Below, one piece after another: positions 30,798 to 37,558 of a DNA stretch of 37,558 bases; the first letter of the stretch is position 1; each line of letters starts with the position of its first letter. The stretch is taken from the NCBI GenBank assembly GCA_964390625.1, contig CAYMID010000006.1:1-37558 (forward strand), given 5' to 3'. The stretch comes from 2-12-FULL-41-16 sp964390625 (lineage in GTDB: Bacteria; Patescibacteriota; Patescibacteriia; Magasanikbacterales; UBA922). Position numbers and translations under genes: made by a program. Below the pieces are notes generated by a model. It did not search any database. It was not told the origin of the DNA and worked only from the letters and a program-made list of their open reading frames with translations.

Positions 30798-31981
30798 AAA
30801 AATATTTGGAATACGCATTTTTAGGGTGGTTGGCATTGGTGCCGTGGGGCACGGTGTTGATTTGGCGTGAGGCCGTGATTGAATATAATAAGGGATTGTT
30901 GTTTGGTACCGAGATTTTGTTTTGGGTTTTGTTTGCGTGGGGTTTAGCAGGACAGTATATCACCCGACCTAGGTTGAATTGGTATGCATATGCTGCGTTG
31001 TTTTTTTTGGTCATAAATAGTTATGTGGCACATGATCGGTGGCTGGGTTTGCAGAGTGCGCGCTATTTGCTGTTGGCCGTGGCAGTAGTGTGGATGTTGA
31101 GTAAAAGTACAACTTCAATTCAAGCAGTGGTACGGTCATTTGCCTTGGGGCTGGTACCAGCAATTGGTTTGGGGTTGGTGCAGTTTTTTGCCCAAACAAC
31201 GTGGTCGTCACAGTGGTTTGGCTTGGCACAACACTTGGCTTGGCAGCCAGGCACTAGTGTGGTGGTTGGTGATTTTGGGCGCTGGCTGCGGGCGTATGGG
31301 CCATTTCCACACCCAAATATATTTGGTGGATACATGGTATTGGGATTGTTAATGTCTGCGCTCGGTGTAAAAAATGGTCGGGCCGAAAAATATTGGCTAG
31401 CGATGGCTGGGTTGGCTAGTGCAGGCTTGGTATTTAGTTTTAGCCGCAGTGCGTGGCTGGGATTCGTGGTCGCGGTGGTGGTTGGGTGGCAGTGGTTTAA
31501 GGATGAGTCACTGCGTTTATGGTGGGCGGTGGTGAGCCTAACTTTGGTAATTGGGGTGGGGTCGGTTTGGCCGTTGGTGGTAGGCCGCACCCAAGTGGTT
31601 GGTGCGTATGAACAGCAGTCAGTGAGCGAGCGGGTCAGTGGCTGGTACGAGGCCGTAGCCGTGTGGCGCTCGCGGCCACTGGTGGGGGTGGGGTTGGGGA
31701 ATTATACGGTTGCTTTGTCGGCTCAGTTTCCAGGACTAGCCCCCTGGGCCTACCAACCGGTTCATAATATCGGGCTGCTGGCGCTGGCTGAATTAGGGGT
31801 GGTAGGGATACTGCTGCTGGCTGGGGTTATTTGGGGCGTGAGGCGCCATTTGCGTGGGCTGTGGTGGGTGGCCCCAATCTTAATTATTGGCTTATTTGAC
31901 CACTATTTTTTGACCCTGTACCCTGGCTGGGTGCTACTAGGAGTGTGGGTAGGTATTTGGACAAAATTTGTACACAGGTAA
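30794..31981 (+). CDS. O-antigen ligase/polymerase-like membrane protein (Wzy_C family)
   Basis: This 395-residue protein has about ten hydrophobic helices and family motifs: GPFPHPNIFGGYMVLGL in a large outer loop, SFSRSAWLGF, RPLVGVGLGNYTVAL and PVHNIGLLALAELGVVG. Wzy_C proteins ligate or polymerise lipid-linked glycans at the outer face of the membrane. ATG 30794 overlaps the previous TGA (ATGA); a start at 30758 is inside the previous gene and rejected. It is the last gene before a long RNA/regulatory region. The Arg and His residues of the outer loops are consistent with the family, although the substrate is not known. Confidence 0.83.
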   Translation: MKKYLEYAFLGWLALVPWGTVLIWREAVIEYNKGLLFGTEILFWVLFAWGLAGQYITRPRLNWYAYAALFFLVINSYVAHDRWLGLQSARYLLLAVAVVWMLSKSTTSIQAVVRSFALGLVPAIGLGLVQFFAQTTWSSQWFGLAQHLAWQPGTSVVVGDFGRWLRAYGPFPHPNIFGGYMVLGLLMSALGVKNGRAEKYWLAMAGLASAGLVFSFSRSAWLGFVVAVVVGWQWFKDESLRLWWAVVSLTLVIGVGSVWPLVVGRTQVVGAYEQQSVSERVSGWYEAVAVWRSRPLVGVGLGNYTVALSAQFPGLAPWAYQPVHNIGLLALAELGVVGILLLAGVIWGVRRHLRGLWWVAPILIIGLFDHYFLTLYPGWVLLGVWVGIWTKFVHR

Positions 31982-31982
31982 T

Positions 31983-32010
31983 CCACTGGTTATCCCCGTG
32001 GTGGGTTTTT
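31983..32010 (+). terminator. weak terminator after the O-antigen-ligase-like gene
   Basis: CCAC and GTGG can pair, followed by GTGGG and TTTTT. The stem is short, so efficiency is doubtful. Confidence 0.35.
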
Positions 32011-32028
32011 CGCCTTAACCTAGCCAAG

Positions 32029-32057
32029 TTGACTAAAGCCAAAAACTCCCGTATAGT
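32029..32057 (+). promoter_or_regulatory. promoter of a candidate small RNA
   Basis: TTGACT and TATAGT are 17 bp apart, a near-consensus promoter with no coding region downstream until groES, which has its own promoter. It drives the structured region 32064-32188. Confidence 0.8.
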
Positions 32058-32063
32058 AACTAA

Positions 32064-32188
32064 AGCGTTAAAGAACCCACGCTTGGTAATAGGCACGAAT
32101 TGTACGCCAAGGGAGCCCGTGTTACTGACAGGCATCACGGTCTCATACCGGTCGTCTATTTGAGCTTATTACCGAGCCTGGGTTTTTT
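32064..32188 (+). ncRNA. candidate structured small RNA with a 6S-like layout
   Basis: The predicted transcript is about 125 bases. Its closing stem pairs 32074-32094 with 32164-32184: AACCCA/TGGGTT, one C-C mismatch, then GCTTGGTAATA/TATTACCGAGC and a further GGC/GCT. An apical stem at 32113-32144 (GAG/CTC, mismatch, CCGTG/CACGG) carries a 14-base loop. Between the stems lie nearly symmetric unpaired segments of 18 and 19 bases. Six T after the closing stem make it also a terminator. The order closing stem, central bubble, apical stem is that of 6S RNA, although this is shorter than the usual 160-200 bases. Identity is unproven; it lacks the SRP RNA signature. Confidence 0.65.
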
Positions 32189-32201
32189 GTTAGGCGAGGT
32201 C

Positions 32202-32230
32202 TTGACAAGAAAAAAAACTCATGTAAAAAT
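32202..32230 (+). promoter_or_regulatory. promoter of groES-groEL
   Basis: TTGACA is followed 16-17 bp later by TAAAAAT, with TG before it. Predicted start is near 32237, inside the CIRCE element. Confidence 0.75.
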
Positions 32231-32234
32231 GTCT

Positions 32235-32261
32235 TTATCACTCTCGCGTGGGGAGTGATAA
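32235..32261. promoter_or_regulatory. CIRCE element (HrcA operator) of groESL
   Basis: TTATCACTC-N9-GAGTGATAA is a perfect 9-bp inverted repeat with the 9-base spacer of CIRCE; the consensus arm is TTAGCACTC, so one position per arm differs. It overlaps the predicted transcription start, as expected for the heat-shock repressor HrcA, whose gene is not in the window. Confidence 0.93.
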
Positions 32262-32285
32262 ATATCCTAATTTTTTACTTATTAT

Positions 32286-32579
32286 ATGCAGATTAAACCA
32301 CTCGACGACCACATTGTGGTTAAGTTGGTTAAGGAGGAAGAAGTAACTGCGTCAGGTATCGTCCTACCAGATACGGTGGATAAGGAAAAAAAGGCCGAAG
32401 GCGAAGTAGTGGCGATTGGTCCGGGCAAACTACTCGACAGTGGTGCCCGCGCCGCTATGGAAGTAAAAGTTGGTGATCGCGTGCTCATCAAAAAGTGGGG
32501 TGGCGACGAAGTGGAAGTTGACCGTCAAGAGTACAAAATTGTCGCACAGAGCGATGTGTTAGCAGTGTTGGAAAAATAA
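32286..32579 (+). CDS. groES: co-chaperonin GroES
   Basis: This 97-residue protein matches GroES: IKPLDDHIVVKL at the start, TASGIVLPDTVDKEKKAEGEVVAIGPGK with the mobile loop, and VKVGDRVLIKKWGGDEVEVD. As a heptameric lid it closes the GroEL cavity. It is transcribed from the CIRCE-controlled promoter and its gene is followed 18 bases later by groEL, making the standard bicistronic heat-shock operon. No Shine-Dalgarno motif precedes the ATG (ACTTATTATATG). Confidence 0.97.
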   Translation: MQIKPLDDHIVVKLVKEEEVTASGIVLPDTVDKEKKAEGEVVAIGPGKLLDSGARAAMEVKVGDRVLIKKWGGDEVEVDRQEYKIVAQSDVLAVLEK

Positions 32580-32597
32580 TTTCACTTTAAAATTACT

Positions 32598-34247
32598 ATG
32601 GCTAAACAAATTGTTTTTGATAACGAAGCACGCGCCGCGTTGGTGCGTGGTGTAGACATGCTCGCTAATACTGTTAAGGTGACGCTTGGGCCAAAGGGTC
32701 GTAACGTAGTACTCGACAAGGGTTATGGCGCACCAACAATTACCAAAGACGGTGTGTCTGTGGCCAAAGAAATTGAACTCGAAGATAAGGTTGAAAATAT
32801 TGGCGTGGAATTGGTCAAAGAAGTGGCCAGCAAAACCAATGACATTGTGGGCGATGGCACCACTACGGCCACCGTGCTTGCACAGGCAATTGTCAAAGAG
32901 GGGATGAAGAACGTGACCGCAGGCGCTAATCCAGTGGCTCTTAACCGCGGTTTGCACAAAGCGACCGAGGCAATTGTAAAAGCGTTGCGCGAAGAAATTG
33001 CTAAGCCAGTAGAAGCAAATGCGATTGCGCAAGTGGCGGCGATTTCGGCCAATGACAAAGAAATTGGCGAGAAAATAGCAGCCGCAATGCACGAGGTTGG
33101 TGAAGACGGGGTAATTACGGTTGAAGAATCGCCATCGTTTGGCATGGAAATTGAAACCGTAAAAGGGATGCGCTTTGATAAGGGCTATGTGTCTGCCTAC
33201 ATGGTTACCAACGCTGACCGCATGGAGGCTGAATATCAAGATGCACTGGTTTTGATTACTGATAAAAAGATTTCGGCCATTGATGACATTTTGCCAACCC
33301 TCGAAAAAGTAGCTCAATCAGGTCGCAAGGAATTGGTGATTATTGCTGATGATGTCGATGGTCAAGCCTTGGCTACTTTGGTGCTTAACAAATTGCGCGG
33401 GACCTTTAATGTCTTGGCAGTTAAAGCTCCAGGCTTTGGTGATCGTCGCAAGGAAATGTTGCAGGATATTGCAGTGCTAACTGGTGCGCGCGTGATTACC
33501 GAAGATATTGGTTTGAAGCTTGAGAACACCACCCTCGAAGATTTGGGTCGCGCCCGCAAAGTAATTGCGACCAAGGAACACACCACGATTGTCGAAGGCA
33601 AGGGTGATGTGACAGCGGTAAAAGACCGCGTGGCGCAAATTAAGAAGTTGATTGAACAAACTGATTCAGACTTTGATCGTGAAAAATTACAGGAACGTTT
33701 GGCCAAATTGGCCGGTGGTGTGGCTGTGATTCGCGTGGGTGCGGCGACTGAAACGGAAATGAAAGAAGTTAAACACCGTATTGAAGACGCTGTCGGTGCT
33801 ACCAAGGCCGCGGTGGAAGAAGGCGTCGTGCCAGGCGGTGGGGTAGCCTTGATCCGTGCGGTAAAAGCCCTGGACAGTTTGCAGTTAGCAGATGGTGAAG
33901 AGCAGGTGGCTGTTGCCATTTTGCGTCGCGCTCTGGAAGAACCACTCCGAGTAATTGCCAAGAACGCGGGTTACGAACCGGCCGTAGTTGCTGACGAAGT
34001 TAAAAAGTCTAGTGGAAATCAAGGCTTTAACGCCGCAACGGGCGAATACGTTGACATGGTCAAGGCCGGTATTATTGACCCGGCCAAAGTAACGCGCACT
34101 GCCCTAGAAAATGCCGTGTCGATCGCTGGTATGTTCTTGACCACCGAAGCCGTGGTGACAGACTTGCCTAAGAAAGATGATGCTGCCCCTGCTGGCATGC
34201 CAGGCATGGGCATGGGTGGTATGGGTGGTGGCATGGGGATGATGTAA
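32598..34247 (+). CDS. groEL: chaperonin GroEL
   Basis: This 549-residue protein is a type I chaperonin: TLGPKGRNVVLDK near residue 30, VGDGTTTATVLAQAIVKEG (about 85-103, ATP site), GYVSAYMVTN near 197, the AVKAPGFGDRRKEML segment and VVPGGGVALIRA near 413. The C-terminal tail is GMPGMGMGGMGGGMGMM, the Gly-Met-rich tail that fills the ring cavity. Length fits GroEL (about 540-550). It folds client proteins in double heptamer rings with GroES. The stop codon is immediately followed by the second 100-N gap. Confidence 0.98.
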   Translation: MAKQIVFDNEARAALVRGVDMLANTVKVTLGPKGRNVVLDKGYGAPTITKDGVSVAKEIELEDKVENIGVELVKEVASKTNDIVGDGTTTATVLAQAIVKEGMKNVTAGANPVALNRGLHKATEAIVKALREEIAKPVEANAIAQVAAISANDKEIGEKIAAAMHEVGEDGVITVEESPSFGMEIETVKGMRFDKGYVSAYMVTNADRMEAEYQDALVLITDKKISAIDDILPTLEKVAQSGRKELVIIADDVDGQALATLVLNKLRGTFNVLAVKAPGFGDRRKEMLQDIAVLTGARVITEDIGLKLENTTLEDLGRARKVIATKEHTTIVEGKGDVTAVKDRVAQIKKLIEQTDSDFDREKLQERLAKLAGGVAVIRVGAATETEMKEVKHRIEDAVGATKAAVEEGVVPGGGVALIRAVKALDSLQLADGEEQVAVAILRRALEEPLRVIAKNAGYEPAVVADEVKKSSGNQGFNAATGEYVDMVKAGIIDPAKVTRTALENAVSIAGMFLTTEAVVTDLPKKDDAAPAGMPGMGMGGMGGGMGMM

Positions 34248-34347
34248 NNNNNNNNNNNNNNNNNNNNNNNNNNNNNNNNNNNNNNNNNNNNNNNNNNNNN
34301 NNNNNNNNNNNNNNNNNNNNNNNNNNNNNNNNNNNNNNNNNNNNNNN
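34248..34347. other. assembly gap, 100 N
   Basis: There are exactly 100 N, again a placeholder. It begins at the base after the groEL stop and removes the start of prfB and any intergenic signal; its true size is unknown. Confidence 0.98.
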
Positions 34348-35436
34348 AAAATTACCGAAACTATCCGGGTTTTGAATATCGCGGCCAAACGTGCCGAAAT
34401 GGCAGATTTAGAAACGCACATGCAAGCGCCTGATTTTTGGTCACAGCCTGAAAAGGCGAGTGTGGTGGCGCGCAATTTTGAAGCACTCAAAGAAGAGGTC
34501 GAAGGTTGGGAAAAATTACACTCTAATGTCAATGAACTCGTTCATTTGTCAGAAGAACTGGTAAACAATCCTGACACGGAAATGAGTGTCGAGGTTGAGA
34601 AGCAAACTCAAGAATTGCAGGCTGAATTTGCGCGTCGTGAATTTTTCTTATTATTTTCGGGCAAGCACGATGCTAAAAATGCAATTGTCTCGTTCCACGC
34701 TGGTTCGGGTGGTACTGAAGCGCAAGATTGGACCGAAATGCTCGTGCGTATGGTTTCCCGCTTTGCCGAACACAAGGGCTGGAAAGTCGAATTGCTCGAA
34801 GAAACACGTGGTAGTGAGGCGGGAATTAAATCAGCCTTGTTTCGCATTAGTGGGCGTTACGCGTATGGGCATTTGCAATCCGAACACGGCACACATCGCT
34901 TGGTGCGCATTTCGCCCTTTGATGCCGAACAAATGCGCCACACTTCATTTTCACTCATCGAAGTTATTCCCGAAATTGAATCAATCGACACGGTGATCGA
35001 CCCCAAAGATTTGCGCATTGATACCTTTATGTCTGGTGGTAAGGGTGGCCAAAGTGTTAACACCACGTATTCGGCCGTGCGCATTGTCCACATTCCAACG
35101 GGTGTGACGGTACAGTGCCAAAACGAGCGTTCGCAGCAGCAAAACAAAGAAACCGCGTTGCGTGTTTTGGCTGGTAAATTACAAAAAATGCAGGAGGACA
35201 AAGAGGCAGTCGAACGTGCGGCTTTGCGGGGCGAGTTCAAGAGTCCAGAGTGGGGAAGCCAAATTCGATCGTATGTTTTGCAGCCATACCGTATGGTCAA
35301 AGATTTGCGTACACGCCACGAAACCGCCGATACTGACGCCGTTTTAAACGGTGAGTTAGGCCCGTTTGTCGAGGCCTATTTACGCTGGGTGGCCGAGGGC
35401 CGTCCGGATCGCAAAGGTGCAGGTAATGAAGACTAA
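34348..35436 (+). CDS. prfB: peptide chain release factor 2 (5' end missing)
   Basis: About 362 residues are visible; perhaps 20 residues at the N-terminus are lost in the gap. The peptidyl-hydrolase motif GGQ is in MSGGKGGQSVNTTYSAVRI, the stop-codon recognition motif SPF in RLVRISPFDAEQMRH marks RF2 (reads UGA and UAA), and the N-terminal region has LETHMQAPDFW. Both are typical of RF2. The open frame runs back from the TTG at 34372 to the first base after the gap, so that codon is not the start. Any programmed frameshift site, near codon 25 in many prfB genes, would be in the missing part and cannot be judged. Confidence 0.95.
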   Translation, partial: KITETIRVLNIAAKRAEMADLETHMQAPDFWSQPEKASVVARNFEALKEEVEGWEKLHSNVNELVHLSEELVNNPDTEMSVEVEKQTQELQAEFARREFFLLFSGKHDAKNAIVSFHAGSGGTEAQDWTEMLVRMVSRFAEHKGWKVELLEETRGSEAGIKSALFRISGRYAYGHLQSEHGTHRLVRISPFDAEQMRHTSFSLIEVIPEIESIDTVIDPKDLRIDTFMSGGKGGQSVNTTYSAVRIVHIPTGVTVQCQNERSQQQNKETALRVLAGKLQKMQEDKEAVERAALRGEFKSPEWGSQIRSYVLQPYRMVKDLRTRHETADTDAVLNGELGPFVEAYLRWVAEGRPDRKGAGNED

Positions 35437-35439
35437 TGG

Positions 35440-35445
35440 TATAAT
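35440..35445 (+). promoter_or_regulatory. extended -10 box of the secreted protein gene
   Basis: TATAAT preceded by TGG lies four bases after the prfB stop. The -35 region (GTGCAG) is poor, so the extended -10 would carry the promoter. Leader length would be about 15 bases. Confidence 0.55.
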
Positions 35446-35466
35446 TGATCTATTCTTTTTTATATT

Positions 35467-36606
35467 ATGAAAAAAATTTTCGCCATCGCTTTGTCCGTAT
35501 CAGTATTGTTCCCACTTGTGACTACGGCCGCACAACCAACTGCGAGTACCATTATTCGCCAAAGCCTCCGTTCCTGGGGCACAAAAACCACTGAACGTGG
35601 TCAAGCCATTAACGTAAGGGTGGCCGTGGATTACCAAAAAAATTATTACGACAAAAAGAAGGCACCTGACCAATACGTATTACGTCTCCAAAGTAATTCG
35701 ACAGATTTTCCGATAAATGAATTGCAGAGTAATTCGGAAATTACCTACTCCTTGCCAAAGTTATTGGTAAAGAGTGAAGGTCAAACAATCGTTGACGCAA
35801 CCAATGCTTTTTCGGCTGACGCACGCGTTTTTCCCGTTGAAAAAGCGATCTATGTTCGTCTAAACAGCTTGGACCGCAAGGCCGCTGATTTTTTGGCGGA
35901 AATTGGTTTTCAAACTGACCCAATCATTAACCAGTGGATTAAATTTACGCTCGATGACACCAAAGATTTGTTAGGCAGTGGCGAAGCTTCGGCCCTGTCT
36001 TTGGATACACTTACAGACAAACAAGAATTGGCGGAATTGCGGGCCTGGTATTTAGCCAATGAAATTAAATACGGCGCACCAGTGATTGTGTCGAGTAATG
36101 GTCGTATCACCAAAAATGCGGCCGGTGAAAAAATTCAGACCGTGCGGGTAGTGCCAAATGCCCGGTGGTATGGACCACTTGAGGCCTTGCTAGTAAAAGA
36201 ATACAAGAAAAATAATCCAGAGGCGACCGCGGCCGAAGTGCGCGCGTATCAAAAAGAGTTTAAAGCTGACTTGCTTAAATTTAAGCAGGCAATGACCAAG
36301 GTAAACGTGCAGGTAACCGTAAATTTAACTACTGCTAAAATTGTGGGGGTGGGTGTGGTGTTTAAAGATAGTCGAATTGCGTATCGCACTGATTATAAAT
36401 ATGTAAGAGGCAAGGACGTGTCGAAAAAAGTGGCTGAAGGTCGCGAGAGTATTGCCGTGAGTGGTGGTGTGTCGTGGGCCCCAGCTGTTAGCGCTGCCCT
36501 GGGTGAACCTAAGACTGCACTAACTCCAGAAGCAGCCTGGAATTTGATTAGTCCAGCATCAACTTCAACTTTTTCAACAGACCGTAATGAGTCTGAACTA
36601 AATTAG
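35467..36606 (+). CDS. hypothetical secreted protein
   Basis: This 379-residue protein starts with a signal peptide (MKKIFAIALSVSVLFPLVTTAAQ, cleavage likely after TTA or AA near residue 22). The mature part is mixed alpha/beta, rich in Lys, Asp and Ala, with no cysteine, and ends in a Ser/Thr-rich tail (SPASTSTFSTDRNESELN). A repeated Tyr/Asp/Lys pattern (NYYDKKKAPDQYVLRL) and a coiled segment near 235-275 can be seen. Lipoprotein sorting signals are absent. I do not recognise a family; the layout resembles proteins that bind or modify something outside the membrane. It precedes a PAP2 gene by five bases, perhaps in one operon. Confidence 0.7.
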   Translation: MKKIFAIALSVSVLFPLVTTAAQPTASTIIRQSLRSWGTKTTERGQAINVRVAVDYQKNYYDKKKAPDQYVLRLQSNSTDFPINELQSNSEITYSLPKLLVKSEGQTIVDATNAFSADARVFPVEKAIYVRLNSLDRKAADFLAEIGFQTDPIINQWIKFTLDDTKDLLGSGEASALSLDTLTDKQELAELRAWYLANEIKYGAPVIVSSNGRITKNAAGEKIQTVRVVPNARWYGPLEALLVKEYKKNNPEATAAEVRAYQKEFKADLLKFKQAMTKVNVQVTVNLTTAKIVGVGVVFKDSRIAYRTDYKYVRGKDVSKKVAEGRESIAVSGGVSWAPAVSAALGEPKTALTPEAAWNLISPASTSTFSTDRNESELN

Positions 36607-36611
36607 TATTC

Positions 36612-37136
36612 ATGAAACTGTCCTGGAGCCACCGCCTATTTTTACAGGTTAATCAGTGGGTCGGTTCGTCGCGGGCCTACGATGTGGTAGTGCGGTTCTG
36701 GGCCGAGTACGCGATTTTTGCAATGGCCGTTGGGGTGGCAGGGTATTTATTGTGGTCAAATCGCGTGACCGCAATCACAGTGGTGTTGGTAACTTTGCCA
36801 TTGGCGTGGGTGGTTGGAATGGCGATTGGTTGGCTAATTGCCTGGGCCTATCCACACCCCCGGCCTGTGGTCGAGCTGCCCCAAACACGGCAAATTATTG
36901 TGCCGCTAAGCACGTGGAAGTCATTGCCGAGTGACCATGCTTTTTCGGCTTGGTTACTGGTCTGGGGGGCAGTGATGGGGTCGGCACCTGGGGCGGCCTG
37001 GTGGCCTTTACTAGGATTTGGGCTAAGTGCCACCGGCATTTCAGCCGCCCGTGTTTTGGCTGGGGTTCATTACCCCCGGGATATCATTTGGGGGTTTATT
37101 TTGGCTGGGGTTGTCGCCCTGGCGTTTTTCGGGTAA
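36612..37136 (+). CDS. PAP2-superfamily phosphatase-like membrane protein
   Basis: This 174-residue protein has about five hydrophobic helices and the PAP2 motifs: YPHPRP (80-85, motif C1), PSDH (106-109, motif C2) and ARVLAGVHYPRD (146-157, motif C3: Arg147, His153, Asp157). The Lys expected seven residues before Arg84 in motif C1 is Ala77 here. PAP2 enzymes remove phosphate from lipid or isoprenoid phosphates, for example undecaprenyl diphosphate recycling in wall or glycan synthesis. The ATG lies five bases after the previous stop, and a mannose-1-phosphate guanylyltransferase gene starts 12 bases after its stop, supporting an envelope-sugar context. Confidence 0.85.
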   Translation: MKLSWSHRLFLQVNQWVGSSRAYDVVVRFWAEYAIFAMAVGVAGYLLWSNRVTAITVVLVTLPLAWVVGMAIGWLIAWAYPHPRPVVELPQTRQIIVPLSTWKSLPSDHAFSAWLLVWGAVMGSAPGAAWWPLLGFGLSATGISAARVLAGVHYPRDIIWGFILAGVVALAFFG

Positions 37137-37148
37137 AGTTAACCTACT

Positions 37149-37558
37149 ATGCAAACTATAATTTTTGCTGGTGGCGCAGGGACCCGGTTGTGGCCCCTGA
37201 GTCGCCGCCGCACCCCCAAACAATTTGAAAAACTCAAAGATGATCAATCCACTCTAGAAATGGCCGTGGCGCGCATTCGCCCGTTGGGTTTAGGCACAGT
37301 GTACATAGCCACTCAAGTCGAGTACGAACCAATTGTGCGCGAGCAATTACCAGAGATTCCAGCGGATCACATAATGGTAGAGCCGGCCCGGCGCGATTTG
37401 GCCGCTGCGGTTGGTTTGGCTTTATTCCGCCTTAAGGCACAAGGAGCAAGTGGTCCGACCGCAATTTTGTGGGCCGACCATTTTATGGATCACCCGGATA
37501 ATTTTTTAGCGGCTCTTAGGCAAGGCGAAGCCTTGGTTACCAAGAATCCACAACAATT
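37149..37558 (+). CDS. mannose-1-phosphate guanylyltransferase (3' end beyond window)
   Basis: 136 codons are visible before the window ends. The nucleotide-binding signature FAGGAGTRLWPLSRRRTPKQF (residues 5-25) is that of the GDP-mannose pyrophosphorylase family, and ILWADHFMDHPDNF (near 107-120) resembles the VLPADH motif region. The enzyme makes GDP-mannose from mannose-1-P and GTP for surface glycans, and with the phosphomannose isomerase at 21265 suggests a mannose branch. The start ATG lies 12 bases after the PAP2 stop. A bifunctional isomerase domain at the C-terminus cannot be excluded, as the rest is missing. Confidence 0.85.
   Translation, partial: MQTIIFAGGAGTRLWPLSRRRTPKQFEKLKDDQSTLEMAVARIRPLGLGTVYIATQVEYEPIVREQLPEIPADHIMVEPARRDLAAAVGLALFRLKAQGASGPTAILWADHFMDHPDNFLAALRQGEALVTKNPQQ

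Noticed and set aside
32064..32188. Candidate RNA as SRP RNA (4.5S)
   Set aside because: The conserved GGUCAG and GGAAGCAGCC-like domain IV sequence is absent on both strands.
32559..33317. Long open frames antisense to groEL
   Set aside because: They are shadows of the groEL reading frame; the groEL protein is recognisable throughout.
26817..34347. The two N runs as real low-complexity DNA
   Set aside because: Each is exactly 100 N, the standard placeholder for an unsized scaffold gap.

Overview
The window reads as a piece of a streamlined bacterial genome, most likely a member of the Patescibacteria (Candidate Phyla Radiation), probably the Parcubacteria side. I base this on the mix of genes rather than on any marker comparison: a VirB2-like two-helix protein with a Cys-rich tail, a DUF5654-like small membrane protein, a ClpC-type ATPase with a membrane anchor in place of the Clp N domain, a citryl-CoA-lyase-like protein without other TCA genes, an EndoQ-like PHP nuclease, an O-antigen-ligase-like protein, and very tight gene packing. 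UGA is an ordinary stop here (it ends the SIS-domain isomerase and the nucleotidyltransferase-fold gene) and a UGA-reading release factor 2 is present, so this is not a UGA-recoding lineage. Two runs of exactly 100 N (26817-26916 and 34248-34347) are assembly gaps that truncate a clpC-like gene, an exported protein and prfB.

Layout. 1-2013: citryl-CoA-lyase-like gene and EndoQ-like nuclease, ending in a terminator shared with a convergent histone-H1-like gene. 2227-3385 (minus): tRNA-Ile(UAU), an HD-domain hydrolase and tRNA-Arg(CCG) in one apparent transcript. 3397-5458: rluD-family pseudouridine synthase, gmk and rplS. 5475-10980 (minus): dsbA-like oxidoreductase, VirB2-like exported protein, uvrA, small membrane protein. 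11036-16791: secG, membrane-anchored OppA-like protein, tRNA-Leu(CAG), RNase J, PspC protein, trpS. 16810-21212: a zinc-uptake operon (zur-like regulator, znuA, znuC, a YibE/F-like protein, znuB, DUF5654-like protein) behind a promoter flanked by two identical 17-bp palindromes. 21226-24786: SIS isomerase, small membrane protein, methyltransferase, YraN, GT-C-like membrane protein. 24791-27764: exported CARDB-like protein with a Gly-Tyr tail, the clpC-like gene, a gap, and the end of an exported protein. 27773-29824: nusA and yidC. 29842-31981: nucleotidyltransferase-fold protein and O-antigen-ligase-like protein. 32029-34247: a candidate free-standing structured RNA, then CIRCE-controlled groES-groEL. 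34348-37558: prfB, a secreted protein, a PAP2 protein and the start of a mannose-1-phosphate guanylyltransferase gene.

Common themes. Housekeeping genes dominate (translation, DNA repair, protein folding and export), joined by cell-envelope genes (sugar isomerase, GDP-mannose-type synthesis, GT-C and O-antigen-ligase-like proteins, PAP2). Convincing Shine-Dalgarno sequences are almost absent; several promoters have a -10 box only 8-10 bases before the start codon, implying leaderless or nearly leaderless mRNAs. Inside operons, starts often sit 1 base after the previous stop (TAATATG, TAGTATG) or overlap it. I see no CRISPR array, transposon, prophage or recognisable defence island. The best candidates for undescribed biology are the structured RNA upstream of groES, the YibE/F-like protein embedded in the zinc operon, the hairpin plus T-run in the nusA leader, and the Cys-rich VirB2-like protein paired with a DsbA-like enzyme.
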